DNA from: Elmis aenea
Taxonomy: Eukaryota; Arthropoda; Insecta; Coleoptera; Elmidae
DNA: 64,000 bases
Assembly: GCA_947652605.1 (NCBI GenBank)
Contig: OX393583.1
Span: 12,565,222 to 12,629,221 of the forward strand
Direction of reading: 5' to 3'
The notes under the pieces are model-generated. The model searched no databases. It saw only the letters and a list, made by a program, of their open reading frames with translations, and was not told the DNA's origin. A program made the translations under genes and the position numbers. Position 1 is the stretch's first letter, and each line of letters begins with the position of its first letter. This document shows positions 43,231 through 53,815 of this stretch, one piece after another.

Positions 43231-43344
43231 TCATCTCAAAAATTCCTGTTTTGCTTGAACATTGATTCCGAGTTTACTAAATTTTTTGATTGACATTCTT
43301 GAGTCTAAAACACCAATTATTTTACAATCGACTGTATTTCCAGG
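43231..43344 (-). CDS. candidate terminal exon of an unknown host gene
   Basis: On the - strand, TTACTGTTTTGTTTTTAAG is an acceptor-like sequence ending at 43345. The frame PGNTVDCKIIGVLDSRMSIK, then KFSKLGINVQAKQEFLR, ends in TGA at 43233-43231. An AATAAA lies about 80 bp further on (43153-43148), followed by a G/T-rich stretch, as expected of a 3' end. Codons are strongly purine-first, a mild coding sign. No family was recognised, no upstream exon was found, and its relation to the candidate exon at 42446-42574 (same strand, downstream) is unclear. Confidence 0.32.
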   Translation of the reverse strand, partial: PGNTVDCKIIGVLDSRMSIKKFSKLGINVQAKQEFLR

Positions 43345-43455
43345 CTTAAAAACAAAACAGTAACGACTTACGTAACCATTCTACGGCTATTAATAACAAA
43401 TGACAAACGGCCCAACAATAGCAAATACAGTAAATTGTCTGAATTATTCATAAAA

Positions 43456-43530
43456 ATGGAATATCGAGAGTATTCAAACACGGATATTTTGAACTTATTT
43501 TACATTCATAGACAATATCACAAGATTAAA
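43456..43530 (+). pseudogene. mariner-type transposase start (DUF4817), copy 1
   Basis: ATG 43456 opens MEYREYSNTDILNLFYIHRQ, then YHKI, after which the frame reads unrelated sequence. The same start occurs at 44797 (+) and, inverted, at about 45250-45160. The pattern Y(S)..D(I)L..FY is the first helix of a DUF4817 domain. It lies just outside the recognisable left arm of the palindrome. Confidence 0.5.
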
Positions 43531-43784
43531 AGAAAGTGCGAATTGTGCGAAAGAGCGAAAGTGACTCACCCGGTATACAAAAAAAAACTTAATTTTTCTC
43601 GAGCCCTAATAGGAAGACATTTTATGACCATAATGGCATCTGATCTGTTTATTAAAAATATTTTCCATATGGCGACACTTCCGGAAATACCGAAAGTTGA
43701 CGTCTACTTTCTTATTTTAAATACAATGGTCTATTTTTTATTGTGTATTTGGATTTAAAACGTTATTTTAGAGGGACTTTTATT

Positions 43785-44329
43785 CTGGGGTTTGGAGCGG
43801 AGCGCGGAGCAGTGGAGCAATGGGTTTTTGCCCGGAGCGGGAGCGGAGCCCGGAGCAAATAATTTTGATTGCTCCACTGCTCCACTTTACTATTATAAAC
43901 TACAATATTTTTTTTTGAATTTGAATTATTCTCATGGGTATAGTATTTAATAAAATTATAAATAAACTAAATTTGATTTTTTTGAAGTAAAATTATTATA
44001 ATGCAACTTTTCTGAATATTAATTTTCATTATTTTGTATTTGAATTTTGAAAAATTTTAAAGAACTTTTTTTTCTTTTTTTAACTTTTGAAGATCAATAA
44101 TTTGTTCATTTATTTAACTTCACTTGTTTCTTAGGGTCAAATATTGTAATTTTTGGTCCTTTTCCACATATCTCATAAAATTTTAGCTTTGTTTTAAAAA
44201 ACAAATTTTTAAATAAAAAAACTTATTTTATTAATATTTGGAGCGCCGAGTGGAGCGGGAGCGGGCATCTTGATGCCGGAGCGGAGCTGGAGCGGAGCAA
44301 CTAAAAAATTGGACTGCTCCAAACCCCTG
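43785..44329. mobile_element. hAT MITE, sister of 41620-42399
   Basis: The ends CTGGGGTTTGGAGCG and GCTCCAAACCCCTG are flanked by a perfect 8-bp duplication CTTTTATT (43777-43784, 44330-44337). GGAGCGGAGC arrays at both ends match the copy 1.4 kb upstream closely. 545 bp, non-coding. Confidence 0.9.
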
Positions 44330-44527
44330 CTTTTATTAGCATTACCTATACCTAAGTGCAGTCATTTTTTAGATTTTTGGACTTTTTTGAAAATTTTTTG
44401 ATTTTCATCCTGATGTTTATTATTATCTAACGCCGCCATTTTTGAAGAAAAAACGCTTAAATTTAGACTATGCCTAGAAGAAACCTTGGAGTACATCCTG
44501 GAATTTTTGCAATCGATGCATTACTTA

Positions 44528-45513
44528 CAGGGTGTCCAAAATTTAATTTTCTTTTAATACAACTTCAGACCACTAAAACTCGTTTTTTTCAAAGACAATG
44601 CCCAAACTTTTTTTTCATTTTCTAATACAAAATTACATTCTGCATATCTGCAACAATTTTCGAGTTATTAAGAATTTTTGATAAAGTTAAGGGAAATTGC
44701 AACATTTTTAAATAGTGAGCCTTGGAAATGACGACAAATGCCAATATTAATAACTGTAAACCACTTTTATTACGTTTGTCTGAAGTATCCATAAAAATGG
44801 AAAATCAAGAATATTCAGACACGGATATTTTGATTTTATTTTATATTCATGAAGAATGTCACAAGATTATTGATTCAGCGAGAGGTATCCTCATTTGACT
44901 GTAATGACCAGACAGAAATTTCAATGAAAAGAATCAATTTTTTTGCAATTTAGAAGAGTGAAATCTGCTAGTATTCGACCTGACCTAAGCGTGTGACAAA
45001 TGATGAAACTAACGAAGTTAACATCCTGGGATATTTTAATGACCATCCTCGGCGGTCAATTTGATTGGCAGCGCAAGACTCGGGTTTAACATACTATGCT
45101 GTACAAGCTACATTAAAAATGCACACCTATTCCTTCACACTTTCAATAATCTTGTGATATTGTCTATGAATGTAAAATAAATTCAAAATATCTGTGTTTG
45201 AATACTCTTGATATTCCATTTCTATGGATACTTTAAACAAACGCAATAAAAGTGGTTTACAGTTATTATTATTGGCATTTGTCGTCATTTCCAAGGCTCA
45301 CTATTTAAAAATGTTGCAATTTCCCTTAACTTTATCAAAAATTCTTGATAACTCGAAAATTGTTGCAGATAGGTATAGGAAACGCTAATACAGATTTATG
45401 CAAAATTACATTTTGCATTAGAAAATGATACAAAAATTTGGGCATTGTATTTGAAATAAACGAGTTTTAGTGGTCTGAAGTTGTATTAAAAGAAAATTAA
45501 ATTTTGGACCCTG
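44528..45513. mobile_element. CAGGGTGTCCAAAATTT palindrome at the axis of the larger one
   Basis: The ends CAGGGTGTCCAAAATTTAAT and AAATTTTGGACCCTG are flanked by TA (44526-44527, 45514-45515). The arms of about 350 bp are inverted, and both contain the start of a DUF4817 transposase. The central roughly 270 bp continues that gene. 986 bp. Confidence 0.8.
44797..45150 (+). pseudogene. mariner-type transposase N-terminal region (DUF4817 + second HTH)
   Basis: From ATG 44797: MENQEYSDTDILILFYIHEE, then CHKIIDSARG. After a shift comes YPHLTVMTRQKFQ, which is the rest of a DUF4817 domain. With another shift (about 44985-45130) the sequence gives VTNDETNEVNILGYFNDHPR, then RSI, and DSGLTYYAVQATL, which fits the second helix-turn-helix region of these transposases. 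At least three frame breaks; no catalytic core. The start is repeated in inverse orientation in the right arm. Confidence 0.65.
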
Positions 45514-45783
45514 TAAATAATGCATCGATTGCAAACATTCCAGGTTGAACTCCAAGGTTTCTTCTATGCAGAGTCTAAATTTAAGCGTTTTTTCTTCAAA
45601 AATGGCGGCGTTAGATAATATTAAACATCACGATGAAAATCTAACAATTTTCAAAAAAGTTCAAAAATTTTAAAAATGACTGCACTTAGGTGTAGGTAAT
45701 GCTAATAAAAGTCCCTCTAAAATAACGTTTTAAATCCAAATACACAATAAAAAATAGACCATTGTATTTGAAATAAGAAAGTA

Positions 45784-47099
45784 GGGGAGACCGGGGATAA
45801 AAGTAACATTTTTTTGTTTTTATTTAATTTCTCATAGATTATTACAAATTTTTTACATCCAAATAGGTTTAATGATAGATTGAACATTTGTCTTGCTTCC
45901 AAAATATTTATTTCGTGTGTTTCGTATAGCAACTGTTAGAAAAAAAATATTTTTCTTTAGTAAGACAGCTGTTACTTTCAACCTCAACGTTGGGGCTAAA
46001 AGTAACAATGATTGGGGTAAGTTGTAACGGCAAAATAATTTACACAGCTCATAAGTAGTGGGTAAATATATTAGTATTCATCAACAAAATTAATATTTTA
46101 TTCAAAAATACACATTAGAAAAATGAAAAAATAAAAAAAAAATCTTTGGTACAATACAAAATGATAAGTGAACAGTATGGCATACCAGGTAAGGGCGGTC
46201 CCAAATTATTAAATTTATACTGCATCATAATAACTGTTTGTTTTATTTTTTTTTAAATCTAACCGCCCTTAAACTGACCGTCATTCATTAAATCAGTAAA
46301 AGAGGGTCAGGTTAAGTTGGGTTGGTTAAAGCTTTGTTTATATTAAGTAATAAATATTAAGGTAATAGAATAAAAACAATGGCGGCTGGTAGGAAAACCA
46401 AAAGTACCAGATCTTACCAATTTACATAGGTTTTATAATTTAAAATGCTTTTTAAGAAATGATTTAGCTTTACATACATTTCCATCATTAAACCGATATT
46501 ATATACTGAGTTTAATAATTTACTGATTTGGGACTGCAGTTACCAGGTTTGCCAAGATTATAAGTACATATTTAAAAATTTGAATCAAAAAGATACAACA
46601 AACTGGAAAATTATTCCGACAACTCTTGTATATTCTCATCTACGAAGAAAGCCACCAATTATGTGCTAAGAGTGAACATTTGCAAGTGAAAACATTAATT
46701 GGGGTTGGTTGTAACACTTTGTTACTTTTGACCCCAAGTGTACACACAAAAAAAATCAGGAAATCCACAATTAACCATGATTCTAACGTCAAATTGTATT
46801 GCATCCACCAATAGCCAACTAAATTTAGAACAAAATAATATAGGTACTTTTTTGTTCCTATTTTAGAGATCGCCTAAAAGTTACTCGACGGATGAGACAA
46901 CGCAGTAACTTTTAGGAGGAAAATAGTGACTCTGGCTGGCAAAAAGTTAACCTCTATGACAGATGAAAACTAGCAATGTAGGTAGGGAGCTGGATGTAAC
47001 TTAACATTGCAAAAGCGTTTAGGGCGATATAAAACAAAAATTAAAGAAACTATAGGCACTGTTACAACCTACCCGTTTACTTTTATCCCCGGTCTCCCC
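45784..47099. mobile_element. TA-GGGGAGACCGGGGATAAAAGTAAC element
   Basis: The ends GGGGAGACCGGGGATAAAAG and TTTATCCCCGGTCTCCCC are flanked by TA (45782-45783, 47100-47101). The empty site is visible in the opposite arm of the surrounding palindrome (GTTGACGTCTACTTTC at 43711). GGGG(C/T)TAAAAGTAAC, GGGGTAAGTTGTAAC and GGGGTTGGTTGTAAC repeat inside. 1316 bp; no transposase recognised. A solo right end occurs at 32204-32252. Confidence 0.8.
46192..46269. mobile_element. 78-bp AGGGCGGT mini-MITE
   Basis: AGGGCGGT and ACCGCCCT ends with TA on both sides (46190-46191, 46270-46271), nested in 45784-47099. Short TIR; modest support. Confidence 0.45.
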
Positions 47100-47244
47100 T
47101 ACACGTCAACTTCCGGTATTTCCGGAAGTGTCGCCATATTGAAAATATTTTCAATAAACAGATCAGTTGCCACTATAATCATAACCAAAATTTCAGATCC
47201 ATACCAGTTTTCATTCTTCATATATCTCTATCAATCACCCTGTA

Positions 47245-47744
47245 TGTTATGTAGTTAGCGTACAGCTAGCAATTAATAATCAGCTTTCTGTAGGCTTACG
47301 TTTACCCAGGGTGATCTAGTTTTTCTTGAAATTACCATATCCTTATAGATATTGTCCCCTCATGGTCTTAACCGATTAATAACACATTGAAAATGTCCGA
47401 GACGGATTAGATTTAATTAAACAACTTACATGTGGAAACATTCTTCAATACCGAGTGAAGTATTACGACCAGTTTAAATTATATTTATACAATAAATACA
47501 CTCCCATAACATTGCAATAATGTTGTATATTTGAGAAAGGCGCAAGCAGTAGCGATTTATTGGAATAATTAATTTTCATTAAAAAACGGCAAAGGTTGGT
47601 TTAATTCCACTGAAAGCTGTAGATAAATATTTATCATTCTGCATTCATTTGTTTTATATTTACAGATTCGAACACAAAATCATATCCCAAAGGCAAATTT
47701 AGCCCTAACAACGTAATGTTCCCAGTGTACTCATATGAGTACAC
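47245..47744. other. gene-free, repeat-poor stretch
   Basis: No repeat ends and no coding frame could be supported; probably host intronic or intergenic DNA. Confidence 0.3.
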
Positions 47745-47756
47745 CAATATGTAACT

Positions 47757-49429
47757 TCTTCTTCTTCTTTTACTAAGCCTTATGCCTCACGGCGTCGGCT
47801 TTTGGTGGTTCTCCACCCAGCTTTTCCAGATCTTTTTGTCTGCCGTCATCGCTCTCAACTCCCCAACTGTTTTCCCTCGTTCACGGGCTATTTGTTCTAT
47901 CCTGTTTTCCATGTTAGCTGTTGGCCTTCCTACCCGCCTTTTCCCATACCTCCTACTTTCTGTTATTTTTTTTGTCATAGATTCTGGCGGCATCCTCTGC
48001 ACGTGTCCGTACCATTTTAATTGTTTTTCTTCGATATTTTGGGTTATTTGTTTTTGTTGTAGGTTATTCTGGATGTCTTTATTTTTGCACTTATCTCTTT
48101 TTGTTTTTCCCGCTATTTTTCTTAAGAATCTCATTTCTGCTGCCGTTATTCTTTTCTCATGTTTAGATGTTAGTGGCCATGTTTCACTACCATACAGTTT
48201 CATACTAATTTCTTTTTTCCCAAGGATAGTTTTTTTTAGTTGGTAGTAAGTTCTCGTGCTTTTTCTGGTTCTGTTTAGGATTTCTGCGTCAATTTTCCCA
48301 TCTTCGCTAATTTTCGTTCGTAAGTACTCTATTGTCGAGACTTGCTCCAGTACGTCGTCTCCACATTTGATGTTTTGCTGGTCATCATCGTTTATTTTCA
48401 TTATTTTTGTTTTCCCTGTGTTTATTTCCATTCCCATTTGTTGTATCGTTTCGTTCCACTGGTTCAAGGATTTTTGTATGTCTTCTCTATTTTCCCCCAC
48501 TATTATTATATCGTCTGCATATAGTAGGCACCGTATCTGGATGGGCCAAAGATCTTTGAATCCGACTGTTACTTTCGGCGTATTTTTTTTACAGGTCTTC
48601 AGTATTTTGTCCATATAAATATTGAATAATAGGGGGCTTGGGCTATCACCCTGTTTGATTCCTCTTTGTAGTGTAAATTTTCTGGAGCTTTTGCCTTTTA
48701 TTCGTACTTCCGCTATAACTTTTCTGTATACACTTTTTATGGCCTTGGTGAGTTTTTCCGTGACCTTCAGTTCTTCTAAGCAGTTCCACAATCTTTCTCT
48801 TGGTACTGTGTCGAATGCTGCTTTCAGGTCCACGAATGCTAAATATAGTTTTTTCCGTTGTTCGTTTGCTCTTTCAGTTAGTTTTCTAACTACACTTATG
48901 TGATTTTGCGTTTGTTTTCCTTTCATAAAGGCTGCCTGCTCTACTTCCATTTTCTTCTCCACTTCATTTCTTAGTTTCCTCTCAAGTATTTTAGTGCACA
49001 TTTTATACAAGGTTGAGGCTAGGCATATCGCTCTATAGTTTTCGCATTTACTTTTGTTTCCTTTTTTGTATAGCGGTATAATTACATTTTTCTCCCAGTC
49101 TTCGGGTATCTTATTTTCTGTCCATGCTTAACGGAACAGCCTTGTTAGCCATTTTTCCATTGCTTCCCCTCCCCATTTTATTAATTCTGGCACTATTTCA
49201 TCACTCCCTGCTGCCTTGCCTGTTTTTAGCAGTCTCTTTATCTGGGCTACTTCTTCTTGTAATATTACATTTTCCGCTCGGTCTTCCTCTTTTTCGTTGT
49301 CTGTGTTTGCTATTTCTAGTGCGTTGGGTGTTGGCTTTTGTTATTTTTAAATTTCTCTTCGTAGTATTTTACTCCACACTTCTAGTATTTCAATTATTAT
49401 ATAATATATATATAAGTATTATTAGTATT
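47757..49429 (-). mobile_element. 5'-truncated RTE-like LINE insertion
   Basis: Flanked by a 12-bp direct repeat CAATATGTAACT (47745-47756, 49430-49441), the target duplication. On the - strand the element ends in a (GAA)n tract (47757-47768 read as TTC on +), a short tandem tail typical of RTE-type LINEs. The body is one reverse-transcriptase gene. The 5' end, with the endonuclease, is truncated near 49380. Confidence 0.85.
47787..49340 (-). pseudogene. RTE/BovB-like reverse transcriptase, nearly intact 3' half
   Basis: Reverse transcriptase that would copy the LINE at its target. On the - strand the first part (about 49340-49012) reads SDEIVPELIKWGGEAMEKWL and, after one TAA near 49130, AWTENKIPEDWEKNVIIPLY and KKGNKSKCENYRAICL. 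The 407-codon frame from 49010 holds LAFVDLKAAFDTVPRERLW (block A, catalytic Asp), LQRGIKQGDSPSPLLFNIYM (block B), LLYADDIIIV (the catalytic YADD box, about 48520-48490) and IEYLRTKISEDGKI. It continues with YGSETWPLTSKHEKRI and the C-terminal LKWYGHVQRMP...VGRPTANMENRI. One nonsense codon and the missing 5' part prevent activity; otherwise it is the best preserved coding sequence here. Confidence 0.88.
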
Positions 49430-49441
49430 CAATATGTAACT

Positions 49442-50263
49442 ATGAAAAAAAATCACACTATGTATTTTGTGTAATATTTGCACGAATAACTGTAAAACAT
49501 ACATACCTGAGTAACAAATTTCAGCAGAGAAGTTGAATTATATTTTAAAATAATGATAAAAATTAACAACAAAAAGTACACAGTGACAATAGCAAAAAGT
49601 GAAGTGACGTTTTTTCTTATATAAAAGCAAAACTTAGGGTAAAATTTTTAATCTAGTATTCCCTGTTCTGTGTTCTTTCAAGTGCCACTAAGCTTTCCCA
49701 CCCATATGTAAGTAATGGAACTTAAAAAATATTTTTCTGCGTCCGGCCAAAAAATCATTTATTACCGATCAATTTTTAGGCTGGAAAATACATCTTTATT
49801 GGACTAGTCCAGTAAAGTGATGGTTGCCATAGCAAATCAACACTTTACTGGACTACTCCAGTAAAGTAGCTGGTTGCCATGGTGTTTTGTTGATTTGCGC
49901 TGTCAAACAAATGTCATTATACCACCAAGCGAGTTTTCACCTGTAGTTTAAGTGATTGTTTAATTATGGATGGCGATACTTTGTAGTATATAATATTTTC
50001 AAATATTTAAAGTGTTCATCTCAAAAACAAATTGAATAAGTGTACATGTATTTGTAAATACATTTAAATAATTTTTTCTAAGTGTAAACAAATGTGAACA
50101 ATTTTTCTAGTACCTAAATTTAATTATTTTGTATTTATTTATAAAAATCTACTATTTTTTATTTTTTTTAAGCAATTTTTCTTTCGACAATTGTTATTCG
50201 AGCAATTTTCCTTTCGATCAATTTTCCATTCGAGCGATTGTAATCCAGCAATTTTCCTTCGAG
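49442..50263. other. gene-free stretch with short repeats
   Basis: 49795-49880 holds two copies of CTCCAGTAAAGT...GGTTGCCAT with palindromic TTACTGGACTA(G/C)TCCAGTAA cores. 50170-50262 holds about four degenerate units of TTCGAGCAATTTTCC that abut the next MITE. No coding frame supported. Confidence 0.5.
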
Positions 50264-50830
50264 CAATATGAGGGTGTCAATGCAATAAGTGGTCATGTCC
50301 ACTTTTACCAATTTTACAGGAGAGACAAATAACGTTTTATTGCGTGCAATATTGAGAAAAACGAATTTTTTCCACATTTATAATGATGACTGGTGTTAGA
50401 ATGTTATATTAACATATTGTTTGAATATATTTTCGTATCAGGTACTTCTACAAATATTAAAATATTTTGGACGTGTCCACTTTATGCCAAGTAATGAGCA
50501 AAAAAACAGTAATTTAAAACAATAAAAAATCTCCAAATACTTTTAATTGTGTATTTTATAATTGAAACAACAAAAATACATATTCTTTATCCTATCTGTA
50601 TTTACTACAGTAGATGTGCCATTAGTCATTTTACAATTTTGACCTAAAATAGCGTGATACCAAAACCAAAAAAATGCCAATATCTTTATAAGTGTATTAA
50701 AACTGGCGAAAAGTGTACAGTTATGAAACAGGATTATGTACAATTGCCAGATGGACAAATCTTGATAGATATCTCAATATCATTAAAAATGGACATGTCC
50801 ACTTATTACATTGTACCCCTCATATTGTTT
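50264..50830. mobile_element. MITE with GGACATGTCCAC repeats
   Basis: Inverted ends: CAATATGAGGGTGTCAATG at the left; CATTGTACCCCTCATATTG at the right. The next block, AATAAGTGGTCATGTCCACT / AAATGGACATGTCCACTTAT, is also inverted. A further GGACGTGTCCAC lies at about 50470. The flanks are TTCGAGCAAT-type repeats on both sides, so the true duplication cannot be separated from the array. Confidence 0.62.
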
Positions 50831-50894
50831 TCGAGCAATTTTCACCAAACCCATGTAGAGGTTAAAAAATGACATTCGAAGACCTAAAAATATA

Positions 50895-50953
50895 CAGGGT
50901 GCTCCGTTTAAAAAATCTTTATTTTTGTTATAGCGCGAAAATGGGACACCCTG
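50895..50953. mobile_element. 59-bp CAGGGTGCTCC mini-element
   Basis: CAGGGTGCTCC and GGGACACCCTG ends with TA flanks (50893-50894, 50954-50955). Non-coding; one of several very short members of this terminal class. Confidence 0.55.
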
Positions 50954-50955
50954 TA

Positions 50956-51901
50956 TAGCTGAAAATAATTTAACAACGTAGATCTTTTCAAACCAAAAAT
51001 TCTATGTATTTAAGTTTTTTCTGTGTCCTACAGGCGGGACACTGTTGCAAGACCCTGTATAGATGACCGACCCTGAAGAAGTCTATTGAAAAGTAGGGTA
51101 ATTATGTAGAAAAATCACATATCATTTGTACTCTTACATCTGAATTATGTAATTCAAAATATGCAATTTGCTAACACTTCTTGAAATATTCTAGTATAAA
51201 ACAAAACACGAAAACTACTAAATTTAAGTGACTAGGTAGGCGCAGAGTTTCGCGTTATTTAATAATGCTGTAATGTTTAGTTGTTTTTATTTTTTAATTA
51301 TCTTAATAGCCGTAGAAATGAATTATTCCCACCGTAAACTACTCCAATGTACGACTGCATTTAATTAGGATTTTTTGTACGTTCAGTAAAATTCGGCGCG
51401 GGCTTATACTCGCGTGTAATTTTAGAATTCCGAAATACATGCACAGATATCGAGACCTGTTAATAACGCTCTAAAGAACAAGAGCCGTTCTGTAATCCGC
51501 TATCGAACATATGGCCGCAGAACGTTGAGAATTTATTAGAGTGGGCCACCGGTTTTAATTTAAAACATTGCAGCCGGTACAAAGCTCGCGAAATCTGGTA
51601 ACACATTCAGAGGATAGTGCAGCGGCGGCCTGCATCGATTAAAACTTGAGGTTTGAGCACCTAGGTGACAAAAAGTCGAATAAAACTAAAAAGGAACTAG
51701 TCGTGCTAATGAGACATTACTCCCACTCGACGGGTCTCGACCTGGCTTCGCGTCGCCTATTCATCTGACAATGCATTTTTACGTTCGGGTTAAATTTTGA
51801 ATGCGGAAATATTCGTGCCAAGTGTAATTCGTACAAACTTACACAAAAACTACCCGTTAACGTGAAAAAATGCACGTTTATCAAATGAGACAAAAGTGAC
51901 A
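50956..51901. other. largely repeat-free block, candidate conserved non-coding DNA
   Basis: A lone AAGACCCTGTATA end lies at about 51048-51060. From about 51200 to 51880 there are no element ends, homopolymer runs are few and GC is noticeably higher than in the neighbouring repeats. No open frame has splice signals that convince. Possibly a conserved intronic or regulatory block (inference). Confidence 0.32.
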
Positions 51902-52668
51902 TACAGGGTGAGTCATTGTCGATCGGTTGTGGCTAAACGGCTTGAGATAGAAAGTCGATTCAAACACAATTTATAGTTTTTTCTTCCGAACACGATAAAA
52001 ATATTTTCAAATATACAGGGAACTAATAACAACTTTTATATTTCAAATACAACACCCCATTTTTTATTTAATATTTTTGACCGCCTTTATTTTAGCTTTG
52101 CATCAGTATAAAATACTACAGGTTTTTATGCGGCGTAATGACTAACAAAAAAAAATATTTTTCAAAACTTTTCAAGGTTTTAAGTCTTTATTCAAAAAAT
52201 TCTACTGCCAACGTTTATTATTTCTTTTTATTTTTATTAAAACTTAATTTTTATTAGATTTCCATTGATAGTTATAGTATAATTTTTAAGATTTGATCGT
52301 TTTTTGTTATGTTTAATAGACTGTTTGCTATAATTTGAATAAACTTTGAACTGATTTTTCTAGAATTTTTTTTTATGTATGCATACTTTTTTAATACATG
52401 GTCGGATTCAGAATTAAATTCTTTATCCGAATCAACCAAAAAATGTATACTATGTAATTTAAAGAAAAAACCAGTTGCCTATCGCAGATTTGACATACGT
52501 CATCGTAAAGATAACAAATGCACATCATTTAATAGAGAATTGGTCGCCGTTTCCAAAAATATAAGGTCTGTTGGGGTTATTTTCAATAATTAAAAAGTTA
52601 TAGGGGTGCGACAGTCAAACTGAATCACCCGGTGTATATAAAATAATATAACAAAAACATAAATAGGT

Positions 52669-53300
52669 TCAGCATATTTTATAGGTTAATTTTTCTAGAA
52701 TTTCATTTGCAAACGCATCGTCATAATTTAATGTTTTTGCAATATCTTTTTCAATTGTAATTAGGTATATGTTTGTTAATCGCTCTTGGCCAATAGAAGA
52801 ACGAAGGTACGATTTTACAATTTTCAATTTGCGAAACGAACGTTCGCAGGAAGCTGTTATTACAGGCATTGTTATAAGTATCTTTGTAATGAGAGTTCGT
52901 AATTTTTTTTGCAAGATTTGGAAAGCCAAAATTTTGAAAAACTACCATGGCTTGATATTTGAAACTCGCAATTTCACAGACAAGTTCTATTATATTTCAA
53001 TGTCAGGTCAGCTGCGCATCGTTTGAGATCATCTAGTGGCATAATTTTTAAAGCTAGTCCATTTAAAAAACTGCAGTCATTTGAGATCTTTTGTAAGCCA
53101 GTAAAACGATCAATGAGTTGTATGAGTATTAGATCTCTCTTTACTGGAATGTAAGTTTCAATATTTATTGTTTCGGCAAAACTTTTCGCCGAATGGTGAG
53201 ACAAATCGAAAAAATCATTTTGGTACTGTTGAATTTCATTTTTTAGAGCTTTTATCATTTTCGCAGCATTTTTAACAGTGTTTTTTTTGTGAAAGTAAAT
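52669..53300 (-). pseudogene. hAT transposase C-terminal region
   Basis: The - strand upstream piece (53258-52974) reads MIKALKNEIQQYQNDFFDLS, then IPVKRDLILIQLIDRFTGLQ and LALKIMPLDDLKR. The second piece (52929-52669) holds LITMPVITASCERSFRKLKI, then VKSYLRSSIGQERLTNIYLI, the hAT dimerisation signature with the SxxERxFSxLK core. The two frames are separated by a shift near 52950. A CGTGGCG...GTTACGGCTCTG terminus at 53590-53659 is probably the element's own end; the opposite end was not found. Confidence 0.82.
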
Positions 53301-53815
53301 TTACATTATTTATCGTCCCTAATTGCATCCCAAAATATTAGTAATGCTACAAACTTAATTTTTGTTAAAAATTTTAGCAACATTCCAGGATTTGTTACAG
53401 TCTACGGTAACTTGTTTTTGCCATCTAACTTGAAACGAATTGGGACTCACCAGTGTTAACAAATGTAGCGAAATCCCGCTGTGTTGTAGATATTGTATAT
53501 CCTAAGCGACGTATTACCGAAATTTAAAAATAAAATATACAATAGCAGACTTTTATATCTATTTACTTAATTTTTTTTTACTTTAATATATTTTGCGCCC
53601 CAAATCTAGTTGCTCCCGTGGCGGGCGCCTCTTTCGCCACGCCCTTGTTACGGCTCTGTTCCACAATGAATATTACTTTATAAGAGCAAATTGATATGGT
53701 TTATTCACCATTTCGTGTATTTAATTACTAATGGTAGGTAGATAAGATACTTAGCCTTGTGGATTCACTGATATTCAACTTCATTGGAAATATTCTTCCT
53801 GCGATCAGTTTTTTT

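Larger units (their letters stand above)
43600..47242. mobile_element. large concentric palindrome, right end CAATCACCCTG-TA
   Basis: The left arm (about 43600-44527) and right arm (about 45514-47242) share blocks such as CTTCCGGAAATACCG/CGGTATTTCCGGAAG, AACGTTATTTTAGAGGGACT, AATGGCGGCG and GCAATCGATGCATT. The right end CCCTG-TA is intact; the left end is lost. The hAT 43785-44329 interrupts the left arm, the GGGGAGACC element 45784-47099 the right arm, and a second palindrome (44528-45513) occupies the axis. Confidence 0.75.

Noticed and set aside
44797..45250. Reading the DUF4817 copies as a host gene
   Set aside because: The start is present three times in inverted and direct orientation within a transposon palindrome, and the frame is broken repeatedly.
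47782..48903. Long open frames on the + strand (154, 120 and 93 codons)
   Set aside because: They are antisense to the RTE-like reverse transcriptase on the - strand, whose YADD and other RT blocks are unmistakable.
50170..50262. Short regularly spaced repeats considered as a CRISPR-like array
   Set aside because: Units are degenerate, spacing is not spacer-like, and the sequence context is eukaryotic.
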